From the NCBI GenBank assembly GCA_025201705.1, contig MU616985.1, positions 1-28,329 on the forward strand: a DNA stretch of 28,329 nt, in the 5' to 3' direction. The position numbers and the translations under genes are program-made. The notes below the pieces were generated by a model that was not told the DNA's origin, did not search any database, and worked only from the letters and a program-made list of their open reading frames with translations. Each line of letters starts with the position of its first letter. Positions within the stretch are counted from its first letter, which is position 1. This DNA is from Dissophora ornata. Its lineage: Eukaryota > Mortierellomycota > Mortierellomycetes > Mortierellales > Mortierellaceae. Positions 1 to 15,261 of this stretch are shown piece by piece.

Positions 1-1484
1 TTTTTTCCACTTGTCTGGGTGTTTGACCGGAAAGATTGATGCATGGTTGTGGCTGAAGGGGCGAAGAAGGAAAAAAGAGATCCCATATTTCAACAATCCA
101 TGCCTTGGGTTTCCAATTTTATTTTCCTCACTGCCTCCTTTCCATTTAACGGGTGAAGCTAACGGTGTCTTTTTCGGATAGTTTCATTGCAACAGGGCTA
201 TTGTTCTCTATCTTCTTCATCGCGGCGCCAACAATCCTCGCCCCCCCCCCTCAGCGACAAGGGTAGTTCCATACACAGGTGAGTTCTTTTTTCCACATTG
301 CATCATCTCCCCTCCCTGGCTAGTCGACATGAGGCGCGGACGACGCCTGAAGGTTGAACAGGAATGGTCATTGTGAATGAAGGGTCATTGTGAAGGGTCA
401 TTGCGAAGGGGAGGGATTGGAGTGGCATTATAGCATGGTAGAGTGTCGTCCAGCATGAATGGGTGTAATTCGTTACAAATCAGTGCGAGACAGACGCCGA
501 GCGGAATATTTATTATCTTCTACTTCACGCGCGCATTGCTGGTCGTTTTCCTCGGAGAAGATCCCGCAGTAGCGTGTAGTTTCCCCTCCCCAGGCAATTG
601 CAGGCGGATGTGCTGCTGTCGATACTCTGTCTTTCTGTGAGAGAGAGAGGGAGCGCGAGGGAGGGAGAGCACTGCAGAGGCGAGGGAGATGCGGGGAAGG
701 GAAGAGAGAAGCGGAGGGTGGGGAGTAACGAACGGCAATTGCTGCGTGGGGTGCTGTCCTTGGGGAGCAGAGAGAGTGAAGTGTGCATTGCCAAATTCTA
801 AATCGGATTTTTATTTCCCAGTCGCCCAAATCGTGTCTCTGTGCCGCATCAATGTCGCTCGAGAGTGCCAGGGCAGCATCTCTGTCCCTCTCTCTCTCTC
901 CCCTCTTCTTGATCGTATCGTTGCCATCGCCTCTTCCTGACCACAAGGTTTCTTCTTTCTCTCTACTCCTCCGCTCCTCTTCTACTCGCAATCCGATATA
1001 TTGTTGCCATTACTGGCTAAACAGAGCTTCCGCTCCCTCCCACTCGCTCTCGTCCCTGCGACACGATCCTCTCGTTGGATCTGGCAATCCCACCTCCCCA
1101 TTCATTCTCTCCATTCCCACTCCATACCTCCTCAATATCCACCCCCCTCGTCCAATCCCCCCCGCGCCTCAATCTTCATACTCAACATTCAAATTTCACT
1201 TACATATATCCCCTGCCTGCCCACCCAGCCTGTGCTTCTGCCTGCGTCTTTTATAGCAATCCCCACCGCACAGCAACACAAAGGCAATCGCACAGATTGA
1301 ATCTCCAGTAAACTCTCATCGCCTCCCAAAGACGACAGGAACCATCGCTTGACAGTCCACCACCACCACCACCACCACCACACCCTTTCACACACCCCCC
1401 ATTCCCGCTATTTCACACCTCGACCACCACAACTACGTTTTCTACGTAAAAGACTGGGACCACCAGCAGAGACACCCTGGCGCA
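1..1484 (+). promoter_or_regulatory. Upstream region and probable 5' leader of the AFF-like gene
   Basis: No convincing coding sequence is seen here. The stretch holds CT/GA-rich low-complexity tracts (about 640-700 and 885-905), a C10 run near 241, three spaced copies of GGTCATTG(T/C)GAA at 366-407, and a CCA triplet run near 1359-1382 about 100 nt before the start codon. From about 940 onward it is pyrimidine-rich and C-rich, as in many fungal promoters and leaders. I found no clear TATA box. Long open frames on either strand are compositionally biased and lack recognisable domains. Confidence 0.5.
366..407 (+). repeat. Three spaced copies of a 12-mer GGTCATTG(T/C)GAA
   Basis: Copies lie at 366-377, 383-394 and 396-407. 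The first two are identical and the third has T>C at position 9. They are embedded in otherwise non-repetitive promoter DNA, so they are either a short imperfect tandem repeat or a clustered regulatory site. Confidence 0.6.
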
Positions 1485-7355
<5,871 letters not shown>

Positions 7356-7540
7356 TAGTGATAGAGCAGCAGCAGCAGTGCATTCCATACTTTTGTTTCT
7401 CGCTTTGTTATGTCTTTCATATTTCTTAGGTACCTTCCGCCTATCATATCTTTTCTTTCATTTGTTTTCCTTTTATCTGTCCTTTATGCTTCTTCCTCTT
7501 CATTATGTATTTCTAGCATTGTCCCACATTATGAGGGTAT

Positions 7541-7546
7541 AATAAA
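7541..7546 (+). terminator. Poly(A) signal of the AFF-like gene
   Basis: AATAAA lies 186 nt after the stop codon and just before the 3' end of the convergent Alba gene. It is the only canonical hexamer seen in this spacer on the plus strand. Confidence 0.6.
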
Positions 7547-7569
7547 AATCTCCGACCTTTTCTTTATTT

Positions 7570-8476
7570 TCACAAGTAAATGTCGTTTCCGGTCGGCGCC
7601 TGATACCCAACAAACCGCCTTGCTGCTGCATCTCTATCCAGGATGGCGCCTGGCCATTCCTCTCCTTCATATCCCCCATCTTCTTCTTCGTCTTCATCCT
7701 CATCCGTATGCTCATCTCTTGGAATCGACGCTCCCGGCATACTCGGATCCACGCCTGCCAATCCGCCAACAACTGTATGCGTATCCAAGTGTTTTGACAA
7801 GCGGATCCTGATCGTGGGTCGATGCCTCGAAACGGTGAGTGGGTCCAAGTTGGGTTTATCTGGATTGGGATCCCAGATCTCCTGTTCTGTGGCTTGCCCG
7901 ATTTCTGTAAACTGGTGTAAAGATCCTTCCAAACGACGCTTCAGGATCTCGGCGACGGTCACAGCTTTAGTGATTGAACGGCCCTGCGCCTTAATGGTGA
8001 GGACACCGCTATTGGGGGTTTTTGGGTTTGCTGTTGAGGGTGGTATTGATGGTACTGACGTTGAAGTCATCTTTGGGCTTTGTCCTGGTATACTCTATAG
8101 CCGGGGGACGTAGATAGATCCAACATTAGCGTGCTGATCGTTCATCACTGAAACTGAAAATAACAAGACTGGGGGATGTTACACATACAGAAGTTTTTGC
8201 TTTGTCCTTTTCACTCTGTTTGCTTGTGGCGGTAGTGGGGTCGACCGCCTTATCCTCAGAACTTTCTTGTACATCGGCCTCTGTCAAGATCTCAAGTGCG
8301 CGGGTGACATAGGTTCGAATCTTTCCGTTGGGAGAAATGACCATGACACCGTGCTGCTGTGGTCGGTTGTGATGCTGCGTGCTGGTCTTTGAAACCCCTG
8401 TGGTCCCTGAAGCCGACTCGTCATCGTTCTCGAACTTTGACTTTGTTGTTTTTGGACGGCGGTGGTAATTCTCCAT
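7570..8476 (-). CDS. RPP25-like Alba-domain protein (RNase P/MRP subunit family)
   Basis: Two exons, 8476-8189 and 8094-7570, joined in phase 0 across an intron with a GTATGT donor and a CTATAG acceptor (270 aa). Alba family proteins are small RNA-binding proteins; the RPP25/Pop6 branch binds the RNA of RNase P and RNase MRP in tRNA and rRNA processing. Seen here: residues about 44-65 (VMVISPNGKIRTYVTRALEI) form the first Alba strand and helix, and residues about 126-165 (LTIKAQGRSITKAVTVAEIL, then KRRLEGSLHQFTEI) form the second half with the family's GRSITKAV/AEILKRR pattern. The two halves are separated by about 55 Ser/Thr/Lys-rich residues, and the intron falls in that insert. The C-terminus has an acidic DEDEDEEED run. 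The start is the ATG giving MENYHRR; an in-frame upstream ATG at 8560 would add 28 residues with no family support. Confidence 0.85.
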
Positions 8477-8721
8477 GTCTGTTGGGTCCTGTTGTTTTGT
8501 CCTTGTCGTAGGAATGAATGTTGCAAAGTAGGGGCAGCCATGGCAGTGCAACAACCCCAAACATAAGTCACCGCAGTCACGTGCACGGCGCGTTTGGCCA
8601 CTTTTGTGGTCAAATTCGACGATCGTTTTGAAGTGTCGAGCAATGTCGCCTTCGCCCCCCCCCCTCTAATCCCTCGTTGCCTACTTGCTTGTCTGGCGGA
8701 CTGAATTGCATTCGACACAAG
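8477..8721. promoter_or_regulatory. Divergent promoter between the RPP25-like and CENP-W-like genes
   Basis: 245 bp separates the two start codons. It contains a CACGTG E-box at 8578-8583, closely followed by GGCGCGTTTGGCC, and a C10 run near 8656 just 5' of the CENP-W start. I see no TATA box. The short distance suggests a shared bidirectional control region. Confidence 0.5.
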
Positions 8722-9159
8722 ATGACTCGCATCTACCCGCGCAGCACCCTCAAAAGGATCATACATGCACATGAGCCAACCATGAAAATGTCAAAGAACG
8801 TAGACATCAAGGCATGTTCGCACCTCTCCAAAAACCTTTCTTCCCCTCCCGTCAATGCTCTCTCTTTTCGGTCTTCATTATTTTTAATATTCCTGTTTTA
8901 CGACGCCAGATCTACGTGCTCTATCTATTGTTCCTACAGAGACTTGTCTCCGAGTCCAGTCGGCAAGCACAACTAACGCATGATAGCATCATCCAGTCCA
9001 GACATGTTACCCGTGCCCTGCAGGTGAGCTCCTACAACGACGCGTCCTAACACTCGCAATTGACAGCCAGGTATTCATCTGGGCACTAAATCGTCCCTGT
9101 GTTTACTTCCCTGGCTTTGGTGTTCACTGTAGATGGTCCTTCAACAGTTCAAGGGCTAG
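8722..9159 (+). CDS. CENP-W-like histone-fold kinetochore protein
   Basis: Three exons, 8722-8811, 8910-9023 and 9133-9159, give 76 aa. CENP-W pairs with CENP-T as a histone-fold heterodimer in the inner kinetochore and binds centromeric DNA. Seen here: YPRSTLKRIIHAHEPTMKMS, then NVDIKIYVLYLLFLQRLVSE, then SSRQAQLTH and a final RALQMVLQQFKG. This corresponds helix for helix to the CENP-W histone fold (LKR..., LL/F...LA.ES, ...A...VL). The length is close to the roughly 90 aa of animal CENP-W. The first intron starts GC (AAG|GCATGT) and ends CAG; the normal GT alternative at 8800 would delete four residues from an alignment that otherwise needs no gap. The second intron is GTGAGC...TGTAG with a CCTAACA branch-like site. 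The ATG at 8722 is the first in frame. Confidence 0.85.
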
Positions 9160-9803
9160 ACGATCTGCAAATCGCATCAAAACCTATAGACTACTGCAAA
9201 TGTACTCTGGAAACTGTACCATATCACTTTGAACAAACAGCCCTGCACATAATTTTGTAACAATAGCGAATAAAAGAAAAGGCCGACGAGTAGAACTTGG
9301 AGTGAAAGTGTGCTTGATAGGGCGGTAGCATCGAACACAGAGTACAAATCGATGGAACAATGATACATCGACGTGGAGCATCGAAGCCTTTGGTTTTTTT
9401 AGTCCAGGCATGGTATCCGCGCACATGTTTAGAGGATGTTTCGCCACCAAAAAATAGATAATCTGATTGCTTAAAATCAACCACGTCCAGCTTGTGGTCG
9501 AGTATTGAATGTCCTTGGCTCCTTGGAGCACCAACAGGGCACTCCGCGGGTCCAGTCCTCCTAGCACGGGGAGTGGCAGTGTGTTCTGGGCGAATGACCA
9601 CCTCAGGGGACATAGACTATTGACATTATTGAGCAATTTCTTTTTTTCTTTCTTCTTGAGTGTCACCATGCATGAAATATGAACCACCAAAATCACTCGA
9701 CGCAAGACCTCGGTTTATTTTTTTGGTGTTGAATGCATTGCCCCCTCCCCATCGCTTCTCATTCCTTACTCCTCATCAGGCCGACTGCGGCAGACGACCC
9801 AGC
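9160..9803 (+). promoter_or_regulatory. Spacer: CENP-W 3' end and arrestin A upstream region
   Basis: An AATAAA at 9269-9274, 110 nt after the CENP-W stop, is its likely poly(A) signal. The rest is probably the upstream region of arrestin gene A, with T-rich tracts near 9640-9655 and 9716-9724. A minus-strand open frame (9224-9613, 129 codons) has no recognisable domain and I do not call it. Confidence 0.5.
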
Positions 9804-11440
9804 ATGTTTCTCAAGAAGAAGGATAACGACGAAAACACAAGCAGGAAATTCAAATCCTTGACGATCGAGATATCGTCCTATGAAGTCGGTCCCGACAACA
9901 TCCCCATTGTCTACAATTGCGGAGATTTGCCTGTGACAGTTCGCGGTAGAGTTATCTTCGAGACAAATTACAAGTGCAAGGGGCGTGATGTTTCCATTGA
10001 ATACTCAGCCTTGGCCAGCGTTAGGTGGACAGGTACTTTTGCAGTTTCCTTGCCACTTGTTCGGGCTTTTATTTCCGGCGTTCTTTTTGCAAAGGGATTA
10101 ACTGAAGGGTATTTCTTTTGTCGCCAAAATTCAGATGATAGGGGCAACTCAGAAGTCTCTTTCACCAGCAAGACGCAACTCGACGAAAAAAAGTTCCTGT
10201 TGAAACTTCGTCATGACCCCTCCCTCGAAGGGCAAACGGAACAAACGGAGCAAACCTCAGCCCCAACCATTCAGCAATTGATAGCAGAGTCTGTTGTGGA
10301 AGAAGACCCCCCGTCAATGTCATATCCACCCCCTCCAATACCACCTCGGAAAAAGATCAATGCGGCCTTGAAAAATCCAAGAAGCAGCGTCTTGCCCGAA
10401 CGATACGTTGGGGAATTCGCCATCGACCTTGACCCATCTCACCCATCCTCCTGCAAAACTCTCTTTGGTCATGTCACCTATCTCATCCGAGCAACACTCC
10501 ATCGTGATTTTCCCAGTCGTAATGTCGTACGAGAACAAAAGATCTGGGTCTTGAACACGACACTCCCAAAACCTGACGAAGAAATACCGATCCACTATCC
10601 TACATACTGGCAAAAGTATTCAGGGCTCTTTGAAGGCAAGATGCCCTACACTTGCATCGTCCCTCCAAATCCTGTCTATCTAGGCCAGAGCATACCGGTG
10701 CTGATCAAGATCGACCCTGCACTGGCAGAGATGCCCACACCAGAAGAGGCAGAACAGATGACCAGAGAGTCGATGTGGCAACAGATTCTATTGAAGAAAA
10801 AGATTAAGCGCAAAAAGTTCTGGACACGACGTTTGCCTACATTTCTTGACCTCAAACCCGAGGAACCGATCAGAGTTCAGAGTGCCATCATCAAAATGAA
10901 GGAGTATACCTGGCTCACCTCGGATGTCGGGCGGGTGCATGTGTATAAAGAACAGTTTCTTCGTCATAATTTGAAGAGCAAGAAAGGGCGCTCGGACGGG
11001 GAGACGACTGTGGCGACGGAAGCGGTGGTGGTGGTGGGCGATGAAGTTGAAAAGGGTTTTATTGAACCATATCCTGAATCAGGACAGAGTTGGAGGAAAG
11101 TCGTAATTGTAAAAATACCAGAGTTCATGAAGATGAATACGAACATACGAACCGAGGCACTGTTGATCCAACATAATTTCAAGGTCCTTCTGAAGATCAA
11201 AGTCGGCAATCATCCAGTGAGGGAATTGCGAGTAGAGAGTAGGTTTCCATAGAGAGCACGCAGGAGGGATGTGGGGGGGTTTTTTCATGGTACGTCTTTC
11301 ATCTCGCAGCGGAAATTAACCTTATGCTTTATCTTTGTCGTGTTGTAGTGCCAATGTTTATTACAGCCCCTCGTCCACCGGGAGAGACAACTCCGAGCTT
11401 CGACATGAATCGATATTTACTTAATCTTGAAGAAGTTTGA
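9804..11440 (+). CDS. Arrestin-like protein A of the tandem array
   Basis: Three exons, 9804-10032, 10135-11238 and 11349-11440, give 474 aa; both introns are phase 1. Arrestin-fold proteins are two-domain beta-sandwich cargo adaptors in membrane traffic. Seen here: an N-domain from about residue 15 (FKSLTIEISSYEVGPDN..., GRVIFETNYKCKGRDVSIEYSA), a middle YVGEFAIDLDPSHPSS...HVTYLIRATLHRDFPSRNVV, and a C-domain opening MPYTCIVPPNPVYLGQSIPV and closing LLIQHNFKVLLKIKVGNHP. A 30-residue terminal exon begins with a Met codon split by the intron (MPMFITAPRPPGE). The first intron is 102 nt with no in-frame stop, so retention would still read through. The start is chosen by alignment to B and D; an in-frame ATG at 9672 would add 44 unsupported residues. 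There is no PPxY motif. Function in this fungus is unknown. Confidence 0.82.
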
Positions 11441-11835
11441 TGAATTGCATTATAAAGATAACCCCTCTGCAGCGGGAAAGTGTACAGAACCAGTGTTATT
11501 ATATAGGCGAGTACAAACGAGCGCAAGTAGTGCATTGACCCAAGAGCGATATCTCCCTGCAATGAGCATGTGGAGGCTATGACAGAAATCGACCCTGTTT
11601 GTTTGTCTGTTGTGCGGCAAATGTTTCTACTTCGGAAATCGGAATCGTATACACATGCATAAGACATCTACGATAGAGTTTTGTCACACAGAGAAAAGGC
11701 TATCTTCCGTCGGTCCATGTAGTCATTCGTTCTCTGCATCAGTCAGCGCATTCCCCATTTCTTTCCTCATTCCTCTTCAAGCCCCACGTTTCTAGTAACA
11801 CGCGGATACAACTTCTTGAGTATAAAAAAAAAAAA
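11441..11835 (+). promoter_or_regulatory. Spacer between arrestin genes A and B
   Basis: No gene is seen. A TATAAA at 11821 leads straight into an A13 run that ends at the start codon of gene B. At 15 nt from the ATG it is too close to be the TATA box for that start, so the real promoter elements must lie further upstream and I cannot identify them. Confidence 0.4.
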
Positions 11836-13387
11836 ATGCCGAGGAAATTGAAGTCCCTGGAAATTGAGATCCCATCTTATGAACTCTCGCCCAATGGAGC
11901 CCCAGTTATCTACAGCTGCGTGGACATGCCAGCGACTGTCCACGGTCGAGTGATATTTGAAGCCAATTATGAATGCAAAGGACACGATATCGTCATCGAG
12001 TACTCTGCCATGGCCCTGGCTAGATGGCAAGGTACATGAGGATTAAGGATTGGTCAAAAAAAAACCCCATATTTTTTGCACGGAACTGTTGACATTGTCG
12101 TTTCTTGGACTACTTTCAGAGAATAGAGGTCAATCGAGCGTCGCCTGCAGTGGAGTGACAAGGTTCGACCGCAAGAGCTTTCTGATGAAACTTCGACATG
12201 ACCCCACTCTACCTCATATTCCCAGTACTCAGGCCTTGACAGTCGTCGAGAACAATGCAGAAGCCTACCCCTCGTCCACGTCTTCAGTTCCTCCAGGGGC
12301 GTCCCGTCGAGAACGAATAGTTGCTGCGGTGAAGAACCCAAGAACCAACGTCCTACCCGAACGATATGTCGGGGAATTCGCCATTACCATCAACCCAAAA
12401 CACCCATCTTCCTGCAAGGTGTACTACGGTCATGTCACCTATCTCATCCGTGCAACACTCCATCGTGCTTTCCCTAGTCGAAATATCGTTCGAGAACAAA
12501 AACTCTGGGTCTTCAACACATCACTCCCAAAGCCGACGGCGGGGATACCGATCGACTATCCTACAAGTTGGCAAAAGTATTCAGGGTTCTTTGAAGGCAA
12601 GATGCCTTATACATGCATCCTCCCTCCAAGCCCTATCTATCCAGGACAGAGCGTGCCAGTACTAATCAAGATCGACCCAGCAATGGCGGGGATGCCCACA
12701 CCGGAGGAGACAGAACGGATGACTAGGGAGTCGGTTTGGCAAGTAGAACTCGTGGAGAAAAAGAAGAAGCGCGCCAAGTTATGGTCACAAGTTACCCGAC
12801 AACCTCCGGCGATGCTTGACCTCAAACCGGAGGAACCGATTCGAGTTATGAGCGCAATCATCAAGTTGAAGGAATATGTCTGGTACATCTCAGATACTGG
12901 AAGTACCACCACGACTGCACATCGGCCCCTCTACGAGAATATAAAGAATGATAACAGTGGGCTGAGCTATGGTATCCCAGTTTCAGACATTGGAAGCGAA
13001 GGGGACTTTGTAAAGCCTTGCCCCGCAGCGGGACAGAGCTGGAGAAAGGTGGTGGTCGTGAAGATACCAGACATATGGAACATAAATCCAAATGTGAGAT
13101 GCCAATCGCTACTTATTCAGCACAATTTCAAGGTCCTGCTGACAGTCAAGGTCGGAAACCATCCAGCCAAGGACTTGCGAATCGATAGTAAGTCTGTTGC
13201 CATTTACCCTTTTTTGTGGAATGCTTTTGTCTGTTTTTACGCGTGAAAAAAAGTCATCTAAATGAAATTGACGTGTTTCACCCGGTTTGTCATAGTGCCC
13301 ATGGTTCTCACAGCACCGCGACCACCTGGAGAGTCGATTTCAAGCTTCGATATCAATCAATATATGCTGCAACTCGCTGAAGTTTGA
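11836..13387 (+). CDS. Arrestin-like protein B of the tandem array
   Basis: Three exons, 11836-12031, 12120-13187 and 13296-13387, give 451 aa with the same phase-1 intron positions as gene A. It is the closest relative of A: LKSLEIEIPSYELSPNG, GRVIFEANYECKGHDIVIEY, NVLPERYVGEFAI, HVTYLIRATLHRAFPSRNIV, GKMPYTCILPPSPIYPGQSV and a final MPMVLTAPRPPGE exon are near-copies. It starts almost directly on the first arrestin strand, lacking the ten-residue N-terminal extension of A. Between the C-domain strands it carries its own Thr/Ser-rich insert (residues about 300-330). No PPxY or membrane segment is present. The last exon and downstream spacer are duplicated further right at 14626 onward. An endocytic or sorting adaptor role is inferred from the fold only. 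Confidence 0.82.
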
Positions 13388-14613
13388 CAGCGAACATAAT
13401 GAAGATTACCTTTCAGAAACAGCGTGTGAGACAATTGAAGAAATAGCCAATGGTCGACACAGACTCTGAGTTACGATGCATGGTAGTGCAAGGATTGGGG
13501 CATGTGCAGAGTGTACACAGTAAACAATACTCGCGTTTAATTAGGGCGAGCCAGAGACTACTCAGGATATAGTTGATTTTGAGGCCAGCGTCTCTACTTG
13601 ACTTGACGGAAATCCAGCTATCTGACCTCGATGTGACAACGTGAGAGGGAAAACAAGCGACGTTTTTTTCATTTTTGCTTTTTGCATTATTTGTTGTGAT
13701 GCTTTGCATGATCTGCGCAAGCGTGGCAGTGCTTCTTCGGATAAACGAGCGAAAGGACGTCTGTCACACCCACCAAAGAATAGTTCTGTAGACTGACATT
13801 ACGTCTTTCTGCGCTTCAGTTTTTCCAAAAAAAAAAAAAAAAAACTTTGTACAACATGCTCGAAAATCAGTCCAACGACGACCAGGCCCAAGAAATGACG
13901 ATTGAGTCCGTTTGGCAGAAGGACAGCATGGAGAGACGAAGGGAACGTCGGTTTTGGACCAAGCGGCCATCCACCACTCTTGATCTCAAACCTGAGGAAC
14001 CGATCAGAATGCAGAGTGTTTGTGTGAAGTACTGTACATGGAGTGTACTTGGCACAAATCTGATAATGGAGCTGTGCAATTTGATAAAAAGCAGATCCTA
14101 TCGCAGGACATAAAGGATGGAAAAGGCTCGTAGATCTCCACCTCAACCTCGCCCCCGACGTCGGCCTCAGCTTGGACATATCAGATGCCAGAAGAAAGCG
14201 GAAAGAGCAGTACCATCGGTAGCCACAAGGGGTTTTTTGGGCCTTATCCAGAACCGGGACAGAGCTGGAAACAGATCTTGATGCTCAAGGCTCCGGAAAT
14301 GTGGAAAATGTCTCAAGATGTCAAATGCGAACGCCTTACCATCCGACATAATCTCAAGGTACTTATGCAGGCCAAAGTAGGGAATCGCCCCGGGAGGGAA
14401 CTATGCATCAAGAGGAAGTCTTGTTTGTGTTCACTGCAACCTACGATATGAATGTTCCTCTGGCGCATTTTTTTATAGTTCTTGCTTATTTTCTGTCCAC
14501 ACTAATGTCGGCACAAATACGTTCCCGAAATATTATCCTGTTATCGTTATGGCTAAACCAGTACGAGAACCCGGGTCCGATCCTGGACCTTGACCATTAC
14601 ATCAAATGTCTTA
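13159..14613 (+). repeat. Segmental tandem duplication, copy 1 (B tail, spacer, C)
   Basis: This block aligns with 14626-16897. It starts in the last part of B exon 2, includes the B terminal intron and exon and about 470 bp of spacer (shared stretches include CTGACCTCGATGTGACAACG and TTCGGATAAACGAGCGAAAG), and ends in the D-like pseudogene C. Coding parts diverge modestly and the spacer more, with several indels. Confidence 0.85.
13856..14613 (+). pseudogene. Arrestin-like pseudogene C (decayed copy of D)
   Basis: The leader and first nine codons match the start of gene D, then jump directly to the D region equivalent to about 16164. This skips some 870 bp, including the first intron and the whole N-domain; both edges carry GAC. 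The remaining part (QAQEMTIESVWQKD, LDLKPEEPIRMQSVCVK, SWKQILMLKAPEMWKM, LTIRHNLKVLMQAKVGNRP) clearly parallels D. It is broken by a net 5-nt insertion near 14025-14050, by TAG at 14131-14133 where D has a Ser codon, by loss of the GT donor near 14413 (AGAGGAAG against D's AGAGTAAA), and by loss of the AG acceptor near 14530 (AAATATTAT against AAATAGTGC). It cannot make a normal arrestin. A short 85-codon product from the ATG at 13856 is possible but unlikely to be functional. Confidence 0.85.
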
Positions 14614-14625
14614 TCACTAAACTCT

Positions 14626-14846
14626 CCATCCAACCCAGGACTTGTGAATCGATAGTAAGTCTGTTACCATTTACCCTTCTCGTGGAATGCTTTGTTTGAT
14701 TTACGCGTTAAAGGTCACCTAAATGAAATCAACGCGTTTCGCCAGTTCGATTTAGTGCCCGTGGTTCTCACAACACCTCGACACCTGGAGAGTCGATTCC
14801 AAGCTTTAATAGCAACCAATATATGTTACAACTAGCTGAAGTCTGA
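14626..14846 (+). pseudogene. Orphan copy of the 3' end of arrestin gene B
   Basis: This aligns with B from 13159 through its stop codon: end of exon 2, the terminal intron with donor GTAAGT at 14655 and acceptor TTTAG at 14755 kept, and the final exon. It has no upstream gene. The exon 2 part carries a CGA-to-TGA nonsense change at 14645-14647, and the final exon has lost one base in the Pro-Pro-Gly-Glu region, shifting the frame. It is a duplication relic, not a gene. Confidence 0.85.
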
Positions 14847-15200
14847 CAGTGGACACAATGAATATTACCGTAGAGAAACAGCGTGTGAGCATCGACGTGG
14901 TGATAGCTACAATTGAAGACACAGCCAATGGTAGTGCCAGGACTGGGGTAAATAGTGCTCGTGTTAGTGAGGGCGAGCTAAAGAATACTAAGGATCCAGC
15001 TGCTTTTGAGGCTAGCGTCTACCGGAAATGACGGGAGTCCGGCCATCTGACCTCGATGTGACAACGTAAGAGCGAAAACAAACAACTTGCTGTTGTTGAG
15101 GAGCACTATTCACATGAACAATCCGGTTCTGCGCAAGCATAGCAGTGCCACTTCGGATAAACGAGCGAAAGGACAGGTGTCACATCTAAAAAAAAAGTTT

Positions 15201-15206
15201 TATAAA
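15201..15206 (+). promoter_or_regulatory. TATA-like element of arrestin gene D
   Basis: TTTATAAACC sits 56 nt before the start codon of D, a plausible TATA position for a short leader. The equivalent place before pseudogene C reads TTCTGTAGAC and has no TATA. Not tested; T/A-rich DNA surrounds it. Confidence 0.45.
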
Positions 15207-15261
15207 CCGGATATTCCGCTCTCTGCGCCTCAGTTTTTTTTTCAAAAATACTTTCTACAAC

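Noticed and set aside
473..991. 172-codon minus-strand ORF in the 5' region
   Set aside because: Low-complexity Arg/Ser/Glu composition from CT/GA tracts, no recognisable family, and it sits in the probable promoter.
8310..8321. tRNA B-box-like GGTTCGAATCT
   Set aside because: It lies inside the RPP25-like coding exon (encoding KIRTYV on the other strand), and no acceptor stem or A-box can be folded around it.
9224..9613. 129-codon minus-strand ORF between CENP-W and arrestin A
   Set aside because: No domain recognised and no splice continuation found; it overlaps the CENP-W poly(A) signal region. It might be a relic, but the sequence gives no support.
11821..11826. TATAAA as TATA box of arrestin gene B
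   Set aside because: Only 15 nt before the ATG; initiation about 30 nt downstream would fall inside the coding region.
14185..14451. Possible separate small gene encoding MPEESGK...
   Set aside because: It is the in-frame remnant of the arrestin C-domain in pseudogene C, directly alignable to D exon 2, with lost splice donor.
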